From positions 186,001 through 250,000 of the forward strand of contig DXZA01000067.1 of NCBI GenBank assembly GCA_019415525.1: a DNA stretch of 64,000 bases. The letters are read 5' to 3'. Made by a program: the position numbers and the translations under genes. The DNA comes from Tyzzerella sp. (GTDB lineage Bacteria > Bacillota > Clostridia > Lachnospirales > Anaerotignaceae). Under the pieces are notes generated by a model. It made no database searches. It was given only the letters and a program-made list of their open reading frames with translations, and had not been told where the DNA came from. This document shows positions 52,748 through 61,737 of this stretch, in pieces. How positions within the stretch are numbered: the stretch's first letter is position 1; each line of letters opens with the position of its first letter.

Positions 52748-55700
52748 TTGAAAAATAAAAATATTTTAGCTATGGTATTAGCTGCGTCTATGGCACTACC
52801 AACAAATATTTATGCACTTTCAAAATCAGACTTTTCAGATTTTCCAAATGATTGGTCAACACCTGCATTAACTAGTGCCATTGAAAATGGCCTTTTAGTA
52901 GGAACAAATGGTAAAATAAATAGTTCTGATTTTATTACTCGTGCTGAAATATCTGCAATAATAAATCGTGCTTTCAAAGCTACAAAAACATCTTCTCTTT
53001 CAAATTATAAAGATGTTCCTTCAAGTGCATGGTATTATAACGATATGGCAAAAGCTGTACATATGGGTACTTTTGTAGGCTCAAACGGCTTTTTATACCC
53101 TGAAAAAAATATAACACGAGAAGAAGCATTCTCTGCTATTGCACGAGCTTTTCTTATAGATGAAGGAGACTATTCTGAGCTTTCAAAATTTAATGATGGT
53201 AATACTGTTTCTGATTGGGCAAAGAAAAGTATTTCTGGACTTATAAAAAAAGGATATATAAAAGGTTCTAATGGAAATATAAATCCAAAATCATATATAA
53301 CAAGAGCTGAATTTGCACAAATAATGTATATGATAGTAGGTTCATATATTTCTTCTTCTGGAGAATATTCAAATAATATAAATGGTAATTTGGTTGTGTC
53401 TTCTGATAATGTCACTTTAAAAAATGCAACAATAGACGGAGACCTTATTGTTGCTGATGGTGTTGATACAGGTAAACTTATATTGGATAATGTATCTGTT
53501 AAAGGCAAAATATTGGTTCGTGGTGGAAATAATATTAATATAACAGGTTCAACATCAACAGGAGATATTATCGTTCAAAACAATAAATCAAATACAGAAA
53601 TAAATATTGATAAAAACTCATCTGTTGGCAATATATCGCATAAAACAGAAATAAAAGTAACTGGAGAAGGTAAAAAAGGTAGTATAAAAAATCTAACTGA
53701 TAATTCAAAAGAAGAAAAAACTCTTAATATTGATAAGCCTTCTAAATCTTCAAGTGGTTCTTCTAATAGTAGAGGTAACAGCTCTTCAACAACAAATACA
53801 ACGTATAATGTTTCAAATTGGCAAGAGCTTAAATCAGCTGCATATAATGCAAAAAGCGGCGACACAATAAAACTTAAAGAAAATATAAATGATGCTGGTA
53901 CAGATACGGCTATTTTAGATGGTGTTTCAAGTGCTACTCTTATAATATCAAAGAAAAATATAACATTTGATGGAAATAATAAAACAATAACAGCTAAAGA
54001 AGGTAAAACTTTCTGCTTTGATATTGATGGATTGGAAGGTACGACAACAGGAATTGTTGTAAAAAATCTTACAATAGATGGTGCTTCATTCTCCACTAAA
54101 CTTGGTGGTGCATTTTTTGTAGAAGATGGTGCAGAAACAACATTTGAAAATGTTACATTTAAAAACTGTAAAGCTAATAATAAAAGTGATGTTACAGGTG
54201 GTGGAGCTATATTTATAAATGACCACGGTAAAATACCACCAAAAGTTACAGTAAAAAATTGTACATTTGAAAATAACTCTATTCCTTCAAAAGATGGAAG
54301 TTTTACTGGTAGAGGTGGAGCTATATATGCAAATAATTTTAGAGCTCAAACTCCTATGAATGTAAATATTATAAACTCTACATTTAAAAATAATAATGCA
54401 GCATATGGTGGAGCTATTGCTGTTGATGGTATAGTTAATATTAAAATTACAGGATGCACATTTGAAAATAATAATGGTATTATTGGTGCAGATGATATAT
54501 ATATATATGAAGGTATTTCATCAGGAAAGAAAAAACTTTCAATTACTTCAAAAGTAAATGCTAATCTCTCTAATAATACCTATACAAATAAATCTGATAG
54601 TAAAAATAATATGCAAGAAATGAATATTATTTTTAGTCGTTATTATCCATCTGACTTTACAGGCGATATGACAAGAAAAGCTCCTGAAGGTACAAAAGAT
54701 TTAACATTCAAAGATATTGAACGCAAAGAAATTATAGAAAATAGTTCAATTAAAATTGAAAATAATAAACTTGTTATAACAGGTGATAGTGGTATAAGTA
54801 TAGATAAATACCGTAATGCTATTACAGAAGTTTATATAAATGGTACATCTATAAAAGGTGTAAAAGGTACATCTATTATTAATGAAGATGGTTCAATAAA
54901 TTTTGATGCAAAGAGTTCAGATAATGGCTCTACTAACCCTATATTCTCTAATGGTGCTGATAGTTCCTATGCTTTAAAACTTGTAGCTAATGGATATCCA
55001 ACTGTTAGCGGAACTGTTGGTAATAGTAAAAAACCTATAACTCCAGAACTTACGGGAACACTTACAGATGGCGAATGGTATGGTATTGGTGATTGGAGTT
55101 TATATTATGAAAATAAAGGTCCTGATATTGTACGCATAATAGTAAAAAATGGTGCAATACAAAATGCGTATGGCATAAAATATACTGAAGATAGTGGATT
55201 TGAAAGAGGTAAAAATATACTTTATAATATTGCAGGTCTTAAAGATATTACTAGTATAAAAGAACAACTAGAAAATAAAAAAGGTACTGCATATGACTCT
55301 GTATCTGGAGCAACAATGACAGCTAAAGGTCATTTAAGTGCTGTTGAAAATGCTATTAAACGCTCTATAAAATTTACAAATGATAAAAAAGAACAGAAAA
55401 TTATGTGGATGGACTTTTCAAACATGCCAAAATCTACAATGAACTTTGGTAAAAAACTTGATTTAACTGATGTAAAACTAAATATTTATTTATCACCAAA
55501 TGGTGAGAAAAAAGAAATAGGTTTTGACCAACTTGATGATTATGGTATAACAACAAGTATTCAAAATGGTACTGTAATTACTGAAAATACGCCAGAACTT
55601 TCTCCACATAATAGTTTGCAAATTTATTTTAAACAACAAGACTCATTAATTTCAATACCTTCAAAAGTTGTTGTATCTAAAAAAACTAACTACACTATAC

Positions 55701-58342
55701 CTAGTCATATAATTGCTAATCTAGAAAATGGTGAAACAAAAAGAATTGATATTAATGAAAAATCATATGAATACACATTATCAGCTATCGGTAATATAAC
55801 ATCAATGGAAATATATGCTGGTGACAAAAAACTTACAGATGGTAAATATTCTGAAGAATATAACGATTGGGAATTTAGTCTTAAAGGTATTAAACCTGCT
55901 GAAAGTGATAATACTTGGAAATACCAAACATATCGTATTATTGTTGATAATTCTCAAGATACCTCAAAAGTAAAGTCATTTGAACTTGATACAAATTATT
56001 TAACAACTACATATGGTGTTGGATATAAACTTAATTTAAATGATTTAAGAATAAATATTATTACAGAAAAAGGAAGCAAACAAAAACTTGAAAATTGGCA
56101 AGCTTGCCTTGATAGAGGATTTACTGCCACTCCAGAAAATGAGTATACATTTAAAAAAGATGATGCTACTAATAATGTAAAAGAAATTAAAATTTCATAT
56201 GGTGATTTAAGTGAAAAATTTACAGTAAACGTAATAGATTATGAAAAACAAATACCTGCTAAAGTTGAAATTTATGATGGTAATTCCATTATAAAAACTA
56301 TTAATGTAACAATGGATGACTGGAAAAATTCTAATGGTATGCTTACAATTTATGATGTAGATATGCCAGAAAAATATATAGATTGGTCAGAAAATACTTT
56401 CACATTAAAGGTATTTAATTCATCAAATGAAGTAATTTCAAAAGAAGACTATACAATAGAAAAACAAATAAATGGAAAAGCATTAGAAATTGCCTTAAAT
56501 AAATATACAGAATATGACTCTTATGGCGGATATTTAAGATTATATTTTAAATTTTCAGATACAGAACCTGTAGCTCCAAAATCTAATTCTATTACAAAAA
56601 CAAGTAAACCTATATCTGTTGGATATGGTTATGATGTAACTGCAACTGTAACTGCTGAAAATGGAAAAATAGCAAATATTTCTTGGAGTAATACAGACTC
56701 TGGAACTAATTCTAATTGGACAAATATATTTGAAAATGGAAAAGAAACATTCTTTAATAAATTTATAGGTCTTACAAAAGAAAATGCTATTTCAACAATA
56801 GATTCCTTAAAAATTAATCCTTCTGGAGATAAAGTTGATGCTGTTTCTGGGGCAACATATACATCAAAAGCTGTTCGTGATGCAATAAAAAATGCATATG
56901 AACAAATTTTATCAGAAAGCGGTGAAGTCGTAGCTCCTTCTGCACCTATAATAAGTTCATCAGATTTCAGAACAAAATTAATGTATTCAGCAAACGGAAA
57001 AGCTGAGTTATCTGTATCTTCTGATGAGGATTGTGAAATAATATATACAACAGATGGAACAGAACCTTCAAAAAGTAATGGAACAACAACAAAGGAAAAA
57101 ACTATATCAATAAACTCTCCATCAACTTCTGATAATACTGTCATATTAAAAGCTATTGCTGGAAAAAACAATGTATATTCAGATATTTCTACAACAGAAA
57201 TTAAATTTTTTGAACTACCAAAATTAAGTGCAGGTACAAAAGTTTATGAGGCTACAGAAACTTGCCCAGGAAAAGTAGGCAAACCATATGAAGTTAAAAT
57301 AAAGGTTACAACTTTAGATGGTAAAATACAAAAAGTTGAAGATATGGGAACAACCCCTTCCGACATAAGAGATAAAGTTTATTGGAAATATCTATTTCCA
57401 AGAACAAGTGGAAAAAGTATAACATCCATGCTTGAAGGTAAAACATTTGAAGATATTTTATCTGCAAAAACGACACCTGAAAAAGAAGGATTTAATACTG
57501 ATGCTGTTTCTGGGGCAACAATATCATCAGATGCAGTAAAATATGCCATTATAAAAGCACTTAAATCTGAACCAACTTCTTCAAATGATAATAAGGTAAT
57601 TACACCTACTGTAAGTGCACTATGGGGAAATGTAACAGATGCTATGGCTGCTGGTTTAAAAATATCAGTTTCATCTTCATCTAATGTTACAATTAGACAT
57701 ACTACTGACGGAAGTGAGCCTTCAGAAACGAGTGAAGAATTAACTAGTATGTATGGTCGAATAAATCATACATTCTATGGTAAAAATCCAAATGGTACAA
57801 AAATGCCTTTAAAAATAGCTGCCTTTGATAACAATGGAAATAAGAGCGATATTGTAACAACTTGGCTTGTATTTGCAAATCCAAATGAAAAAGTGGAATA
57901 TAATAGTGGAACATTTGAAGGAAGTTATGATGATATTAAAGTTTCTGCTAAAATAGAATTTTCATATTATGGAAGCAACAATTTAATAAAAGAAATAACT
58001 CTTGATTCATCAACAAAAAAGAAATACTCAGAATTTATTGATGAATTATTAGCAGAAGTATACTTCAAACAATCTGCAAATATTGACGATATAGAACTTA
58101 TATCCGGTCAAGATGCTGAAGCACAAAAAAATATATTAAAAGCAATAGATGATGCTATAAAAAAAGCAGTTATTAATAATAAACCAGTGCTTGCTAATTC
58201 TCTTCCTACAGAAAATAACATATTACATACGGATTTAAGTTATTCTGAAAATGAAGTATTATCTAATGTTTCAACACACTCTGAGGATGAAAATATAACT
58301 TCATTATTAGAAACTACTACAGACAACTTAGATATATTATAA
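52748..58342 (+). CDS. Giant SLH-anchored surface protein with multiple FMN-binding domains
   Basis: 1864 residues from a TTG start 8 bases after AAGGAGG. A signal peptide (1-23) leads to three SLH repeats (about 30-197; ITRAE at 63-67 and 183-187, ITREE at 122-126) that would tie it to wall polymer. A bactofilin-like beta-solenoid (about 210-300), a Ser-rich linker (330-352) and a pectate-lyase-type beta helix (353-600) follow. FMN-binding domains with DxVSGAT lie at about 770-880, 1278-1390 and 1498-1612; the Thr acceptors are T856, T1370 and T1591. Ig-like segments fill 890-1270. Chitobiase-C-like modules (YTTDGTEPS, HTTDGSEPS) sit at about 1405-1490 and 1625-1710. The C-terminal 1720-1810 resembles a fourth FMN domain with SGQD in place of SGAT. 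No LPXTG is present. Probable role: extracellular covalent-flavin redox carrier. Confidence 0.85.
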   Translation: MKNKNILAMVLAASMALPTNIYALSKSDFSDFPNDWSTPALTSAIENGLLVGTNGKINSSDFITRAEISAIINRAFKATKTSSLSNYKDVPSSAWYYNDMAKAVHMGTFVGSNGFLYPEKNITREEAFSAIARAFLIDEGDYSELSKFNDGNTVSDWAKKSISGLIKKGYIKGSNGNINPKSYITRAEFAQIMYMIVGSYISSSGEYSNNINGNLVVSSDNVTLKNATIDGDLIVADGVDTGKLILDNVSVKGKILVRGGNNINITGSTSTGDIIVQNNKSNTEINIDKNSSVGNISHKTEIKVTGEGKKGSIKNLTDNSKEEKTLNIDKPSKSSSGSSNSRGNSSSTTNTTYNVSNWQELKSAAYNAKSGDTIKLKENINDAGTDTAILDGVSSATLIISKKNITFDGNNKTITAKEGKTFCFDIDGLEGTTTGIVVKNLTIDGASFSTKLGGAFFVEDGAETTFENVTFKNCKANNKSDVTGGGAIFINDHGKIPPKVTVKNCTFENNSIPSKDGSFTGRGGAIYANNFRAQTPMNVNIINSTFKNNNAAYGGAIAVDGIVNIKITGCTFENNNGIIGADDIYIYEGISSGKKKLSITSKVNANLSNNTYTNKSDSKNNMQEMNIIFSRYYPSDFTGDMTRKAPEGTKDLTFKDIERKEIIENSSIKIENNKLVITGDSGISIDKYRNAITEVYINGTSIKGVKGTSIINEDGSINFDAKSSDNGSTNPIFSNGADSSYALKLVANGYPTVSGTVGNSKKPITPELTGTLTDGEWYGIGDWSLYYENKGPDIVRIIVKNGAIQNAYGIKYTEDSGFERGKNILYNIAGLKDITSIKEQLENKKGTAYDSVSGATMTAKGHLSAVENAIKRSIKFTNDKKEQKIMWMDFSNMPKSTMNFGKKLDLTDVKLNIYLSPNGEKKEIGFDQLDDYGITTSIQNGTVITENTPELSPHNSLQIYFKQQDSLISIPSKVVVSKKTNYTIPSHIIANLENGETKRIDINEKSYEYTLSAIGNITSMEIYAGDKKLTDGKYSEEYNDWEFSLKGIKPAESDNTWKYQTYRIIVDNSQDTSKVKSFELDTNYLTTTYGVGYKLNLNDLRINIITEKGSKQKLENWQACLDRGFTATPENEYTFKKDDATNNVKEIKISYGDLSEKFTVNVIDYEKQIPAKVEIYDGNSIIKTINVTMDDWKNSNGMLTIYDVDMPEKYIDWSENTFTLKVFNSSNEVISKEDYTIEKQINGKALEIALNKYTEYDSYGGYLRLYFKFSDTEPVAPKSNSITKTSKPISVGYGYDVTATVTAENGKIANISWSNTDSGTNSNWTNIFENGKETFFNKFIGLTKENAISTIDSLKINPSGDKVDAVSGATYTSKAVRDAIKNAYEQILSESGEVVAPSAPIISSSDFRTKLMYSANGKAELSVSSDEDCEIIYTTDGTEPSKSNGTTTKEKTISINSPSTSDNTVILKAIAGKNNVYSDISTTEIKFFELPKLSAGTKVYEATETCPGKVGKPYEVKIKVTTLDGKIQKVEDMGTTPSDIRDKVYWKYLFPRTSGKSITSMLEGKTFEDILSAKTTPEKEGFNTDAVSGATISSDAVKYAIIKALKSEPTSSNDNKVITPTVSALWGNVTDAMAAGLKISVSSSSNVTIRHTTDGSEPSETSEELTSMYGRINHTFYGKNPNGTKMPLKIAAFDNNGNKSDIVTTWLVFANPNEKVEYNSGTFEGSYDDIKVSAKIEFSYYGSNNLIKEITLDSSTKKKYSEFIDELLAEVYFKQSANIDDIELISGQDAEAQKNILKAIDDAIKKAVINNKPVLANSLPTENNILHTDLSYSENEVLSNVSTHSEDENITSLLETTTDNLDIL

Positions 58343-58350
58343 ATAAAAAT

Positions 58351-58380
58351 AAAAAAGCTTGTTATATAACAAGCTTTTTT
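58351..58380. terminator. Bidirectional terminator after the surface protein gene
   Basis: A perfect 30-base palindrome (58351-58380) centred on GTTATATAAC, A-rich to T-rich, between two convergent genes. Confidence 0.88.
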
Positions 58381-58383
58381 ATT

Positions 58384-59208
58384 TTATATATCTTTAACTC
58401 TTTCAATATGTAATGCAAGATAGCTCTTTTCAACATCTGTAATTTCTTTCCCAACTTTTTCGGAAATATAATCACATACTATACCTGCAATATCATAAGA
58501 TTTAGGAAACCTGGCAAGTACATATTCAGACATGTCTATATTAGGCTTTTCACCTGTTTCAAGTCGTGCAAGAAGATACTTTAAATGTGTAATTAATCTA
58601 GCATATGATAAAGAATCTTTATGAAGCAATTTACCTACTGATTTTTCTATTATATCCATAGCTTCTTTTATTATAAGTGCAGTATCCATACCATATTTAA
58701 TATCAGTACTTGTAACAGCAGAGTGTACATGCAAAGTGATATAACCTACTTCATCGTCACTTATATTTGTATTAAGTTTTTCTTTTATTATATCTCTACC
58801 TTTTAATGCTACACTATATTCCTTTTCAAAAAGTGCTTTTAATTCCTTAGAAAAAGGATTTCTTATTTCCATATTTTCATTTATTCTTTTTATAGCAAAT
58901 GCAATATGGTCTGCAAGAGGAATTAATATATTATTATCAACAGATTCAAAAACTTTTTCCGCCTCTTCTATTATGTTACCTGCTATTTCAATATATATTC
59001 CATCAATACTTTTTATCATTTGTATTGAATTTCCTCGTGCATTTTCTTTTTCAAAAAAATAAGCTTTAGAATTTTCAAACCTTTCAACATTCTCATTTAT
59101 TTTTTTACCAAATCCTATACCTTTTCCAATAAAAATAACTTCTTGTTTTGTATCCAGGTTCATTACAAGCACTCCGCTGTTGTTTAAAATTCTCAGAATT
59201 TTATACAC
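58384..59208 (-). CDS. glcT: BglG-family transcription antiterminator (GlcT-like)
   Basis: About 274 residues. The N-terminal CAT RNA-binding domain (YKILRILNNSGVLVMN, VIFIGKGIGFGKK) is followed by PRD1 and PRD2, with regulatory histidines in HIAFAIKR, LHVHSAV, THLKYLLARLE and LALHIERV. Such proteins bind an RAT hairpin and stop termination unless phosphorylated by the PTS. The start is probably GTG (59206-59208) after AGGGG; an ATG 18 bases upstream lacks a ribosome site. It follows ptsG, whose leader contains a matching RAT, so it is the likely regulator. Confidence 0.88.
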   Translation of the reverse strand: MYKILRILNNSGVLVMNLDTKQEVIFIGKGIGFGKKINENVERFENSKAYFFEKENARGNSIQMIKSIDGIYIEIAGNIIEEAEKVFESVDNNILIPLADHIAFAIKRINENMEIRNPFSKELKALFEKEYSVALKGRDIIKEKLNTNISDDEVGYITLHVHSAVTSTDIKYGMDTALIIKEAMDIIEKSVGKLLHKDSLSYARLITHLKYLLARLETGEKPNIDMSEYVLARFPKSYDIAGIVCDYISEKVGKEITDVEKSYLALHIERVKDI

Positions 59209-59259
59209 CTTTACCCCTGCTTCCATATAAAATATTTGAAAAAGTTATAAATTAAAATG

Positions 59260-59292
59260 GGCCGTATAAAACCCCTTAAATTTTATACGGCC
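59260..59292 (-). terminator. Terminator between ptsG and glcT
   Basis: Perfect 12-bp stem GGCCGTATAAAA/TTTTATACGGCC with a 9-base loop, followed on the minus strand by T-rich sequence, 18 bases after the ptsG stop. Confidence 0.8.
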
Positions 59293-59309
59293 TTATACTG
59301 TTTATATAC

Positions 59310-61472
59310 TTATTTTAATGTTATAACATCTTCATTAAAATTATATATATTACCAGCTGTTTTTGTCCACTCTATTTTCTGATTTTCTGACATATTTGTT
59401 ATTACAACAGGTGTTGCAGTCTGAAGACCTTTTGATTTGATAAATTCTGCATCAAATTCAAGTAATTTCTGACCTTTTTTAACTTTATCTCCAACTTCAA
59501 CAAATGTAGTAAATCCTTCACCATTAAGACTTACTGTATCAAGACCAACATGAATAAGAAGTTCAACACCTTTTTCACTCTTAAGTCCAATAGCATGTTT
59601 TGATGGGAATACAACTTCAACAGAAGCATCACAAGGAGCATATACAACATTGTCTTCTGGGAATACAACAAAACCATCACCCATTATTTTACCAGCAAAT
59701 GCAGGATCTGGAGATTCTGATATATCACATACTTTTCCTGTTATAGGAGTTGCAAATGTTTCTGTGATTGTATTTATAGGTTCTTCTGTTTTAACTTCTT
59801 CTGTTTTTGGTTCTTCAACTTTTTCTGGTACAAATTCTTTGTCACTTTCAGGACTTGCAAGATAATCTTCAAGGTTTGAACGAATAACTGCAACTCTAGG
59901 GCCATATATAACCTGTACGCCTTTACCTTTTTTAATTATACCAGCAGCACCAGACTGTTTTAATATACCTTCATCAACTTTATCTGAGTCTTCAACTGTA
60001 CAACGAAGTCTTGTAGCACAGCAGTCAACATCAGAAATATTTTTCTTTCCACCAAGACCTGCACAAATAAGTTTTGATGTCATATCATCAGCAGAAGCAC
60101 CATTTCCTTCTGTTCCTTTTGCTGCTTTTGCAGCATTTACATCAGCTTTTGTATAAAGTTTAGTTTCTTCTGTATCATCTTCACGACCAGGTGTTTTAAG
60201 GTCAAATTTCTTTATAAGGAATTTGAATATAAAGTAGTATAAGAAGAAATAAATTATACCAACTGGAATTATAAGCATCCAACTTGTTTTTGAATTTCCC
60301 TGAAGTATACCAAACATAAAGAGGTCAATAAAACCACCTGAGAATGTAAGACCAACTGCAATATTAAGTATATGTGCTATCATATATGCTGCACCTGCAA
60401 GTATAACCTGTACAACAAAAAGCATTGGTGCAACAAAAAGGAATGAGAACTCAATAGGTTCTGTTATACCTGTAAAGAAACTTGTTAAAGCTGCTGAAAG
60501 AAGAAGACCTCCTGCAACTTTTTTCTTTTCTGGTTTTGCACACTGATACATAGCAAGTGCTGCACCAGGAAGACCAAACATCATAAATATAAATTCACCT
60601 GAGAAATAACGTGTTGCATCTGCACTAAAATGTGTTACAGTTGGGTCAGCAAGCTGTGCAAAGAATATGTTCTGACCACCTTCTATAAGTCTACCTGCAA
60701 CTTCCATAGTTCCACCAACACCAGTCTGCCAGAATGGAAGATAGAAAACATGGTGAAGACCAAAAGGAATAAGTGCACGTTTAATAATACCGAATACAAG
60801 TGTTCCAAAATATCCTGTACCTGTTACAAGACTACCAAGAGCATAAATTCCGCTCTGTACAACAGGCCATATAAAATACATTAATACACCAACAAAAAGA
60901 TATGTTATTGTTGAAATAATAGGAACGAAACGAGAACCACCAAAGAATGATAATGCATTTGGAAGTTCAATTTTATAAAATCTGTTATGAAGTGCGGCTA
61001 CACCAAGACCTACTATAATACCACCAAATACACCCATCTGAAGTGTATTTATACCACACATAGCAGAAACTGTACCACTTAAAACAGTGTCAGCTATTGT
61101 TCCATCAGGAAGTATTTTACCATTAATAACAAGCATAGCATTTATTGCTGTATGCATTACAAAAAAAGCTATAAGTGCGGAAAGTACGGCAACCTCTTTT
61201 TCTTTCTTAGCCATACCAAGGGCGACACCTCCGGCAAATATAATAGGAAGGTTGTCAAATATTGCACTACCTGTTTTGCTCATAATTGTAAGAAGAGCAT
61301 TAAGTACTGTACCCTCTCCAAGAATTCCTTCAAGTCCATATGCTGCAATTGTAGTTGTGTTTGTGAAAGAACTTCCAAGTCCAAGAAGAAGACCAGCAAC
61401 AGGAAGAACTGCGATAGGAAGCATAAATGAACGTCCTACTCTTTGCAAAACACCAAAAATCTTGTCTTTCAT
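59310..61472 (-). CDS. ptsG: Glucose-type PTS enzyme IICBA
   Basis: About 720 residues. The EIIC permease (1-440) has LMLPIAVLPVAGLLLGLGSS at the start, FGLHHVFYLPFW and GITEPIEFSFLFVAP. EIIB (about 455-535) has the phospho-Cys in DCCATRLRCTV. EIIA (about 575-715) has the phospho-His in LLIHVGLDTV and a second His in SKHAIGL. Takes up and phosphorylates glucose or a close relative; the similarity of EIIC to PtsG exceeds that to NagE by eye. The ATG at 61470-61472 is preferred because AAGGAG lies 8 bases ahead; an earlier TTG precedes it. Controlled by antitermination. Confidence 0.93.
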   Translation of the reverse strand: MKDKIFGVLQRVGRSFMLPIAVLPVAGLLLGLGSSFTNTTTIAAYGLEGILGEGTVLNALLTIMSKTGSAIFDNLPIIFAGGVALGMAKKEKEVAVLSALIAFFVMHTAINAMLVINGKILPDGTIADTVLSGTVSAMCGINTLQMGVFGGIIVGLGVAALHNRFYKIELPNALSFFGGSRFVPIISTITYLFVGVLMYFIWPVVQSGIYALGSLVTGTGYFGTLVFGIIKRALIPFGLHHVFYLPFWQTGVGGTMEVAGRLIEGGQNIFFAQLADPTVTHFSADATRYFSGEFIFMMFGLPGAALAMYQCAKPEKKKVAGGLLLSAALTSFFTGITEPIEFSFLFVAPMLFVVQVILAGAAYMIAHILNIAVGLTFSGGFIDLFMFGILQGNSKTSWMLIIPVGIIYFFLYYFIFKFLIKKFDLKTPGREDDTEETKLYTKADVNAAKAAKGTEGNGASADDMTSKLICAGLGGKKNISDVDCCATRLRCTVEDSDKVDEGILKQSGAAGIIKKGKGVQVIYGPRVAVIRSNLEDYLASPESDKEFVPEKVEEPKTEEVKTEEPINTITETFATPITGKVCDISESPDPAFAGKIMGDGFVVFPEDNVVYAPCDASVEVVFPSKHAIGLKSEKGVELLIHVGLDTVSLNGEGFTTFVEVGDKVKKGQKLLEFDAEFIKSKGLQTATPVVITNMSENQKIEWTKTAGNIYNFNEDVITLK

Positions 61473-61499
61473 AATACTATCTCCTTTCAAATAATAAAT

Positions 61500-61561
61500 A
61501 AAAAAACATTATGGTATTAACGCTTTTTAGGGCCCATCAAATAAAAAAAGACATTAATACC
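61500..61561 (-). terminator. Conditional terminator in the ptsG leader
   Basis: Minus-strand stem with arms at 61552-61561 and 61513-61522 (GGTATTAATG with CGTTAATACC, last pair G-U) around a 29-base loop, then a T-run (61501-61507 on the complement). Located between the RAT and the start codon. Confidence 0.75.
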
Positions 61562-61590
61562 CAAAAGTGTGTATAATACACCCTTTGAAT

Positions 61591-61618
61591 AGTTAATGCC
61601 TGCCTTCCAGTAACACAC
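61591..61618 (-). promoter_or_regulatory. RAT antiterminator RNA element of ptsG
   Basis: Read on the minus strand, GTGTGTTACTGG-AA-GGCAGGCATTAACT closely resembles the BglG/SacY/GlcT RAT sequence. Binding of the unphosphorylated antiterminator would fold this hairpin and prevent the downstream terminator. Confidence 0.85.
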
Positions 61619-61631
61619 TATATGTATTTTT

Positions 61632-61660
61632 ATATTACCATCAATATAATTATGCGTCAA
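61632..61660 (-). promoter_or_regulatory. Promoter of ptsG
   Basis: Minus strand TTGACG (61655-61660), 17-base spacer, TAATAT (61632-61637), just upstream of the RAT. Confidence 0.65.
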
Positions 61661-61703
61661 GTAAAAAATTATGTGTAATTATTGTATAATATTACAAATA
61701 ACA

Positions 61704-61736
61704 AAAAAGCTCTGACAAAAATTGTCAGAGCTTTTT
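61704..61736 (-). terminator. Terminator of the oleate hydratase gene
   Basis: Stem AAAAAGCTCTGACA/TGTCAGAGCTTTTT with a 5-base loop, adjacent to the stop at 61738. Confidence 0.85.
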
Positions 61737-61737
61737 A

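Noticed and set aside
52748..52750. Possibility that the giant surface protein starts further downstream at an ATG
   Set aside because: The TTG has an ideal ribosome site and gives a proper signal peptide. The next ATG codons fall inside that signal.
53575..54096. Long minus-strand frames opposite the surface protein gene
   Set aside because: They arise from the biased codon use of the real gene. Start contexts lack ribosome sites and the products show no domain.
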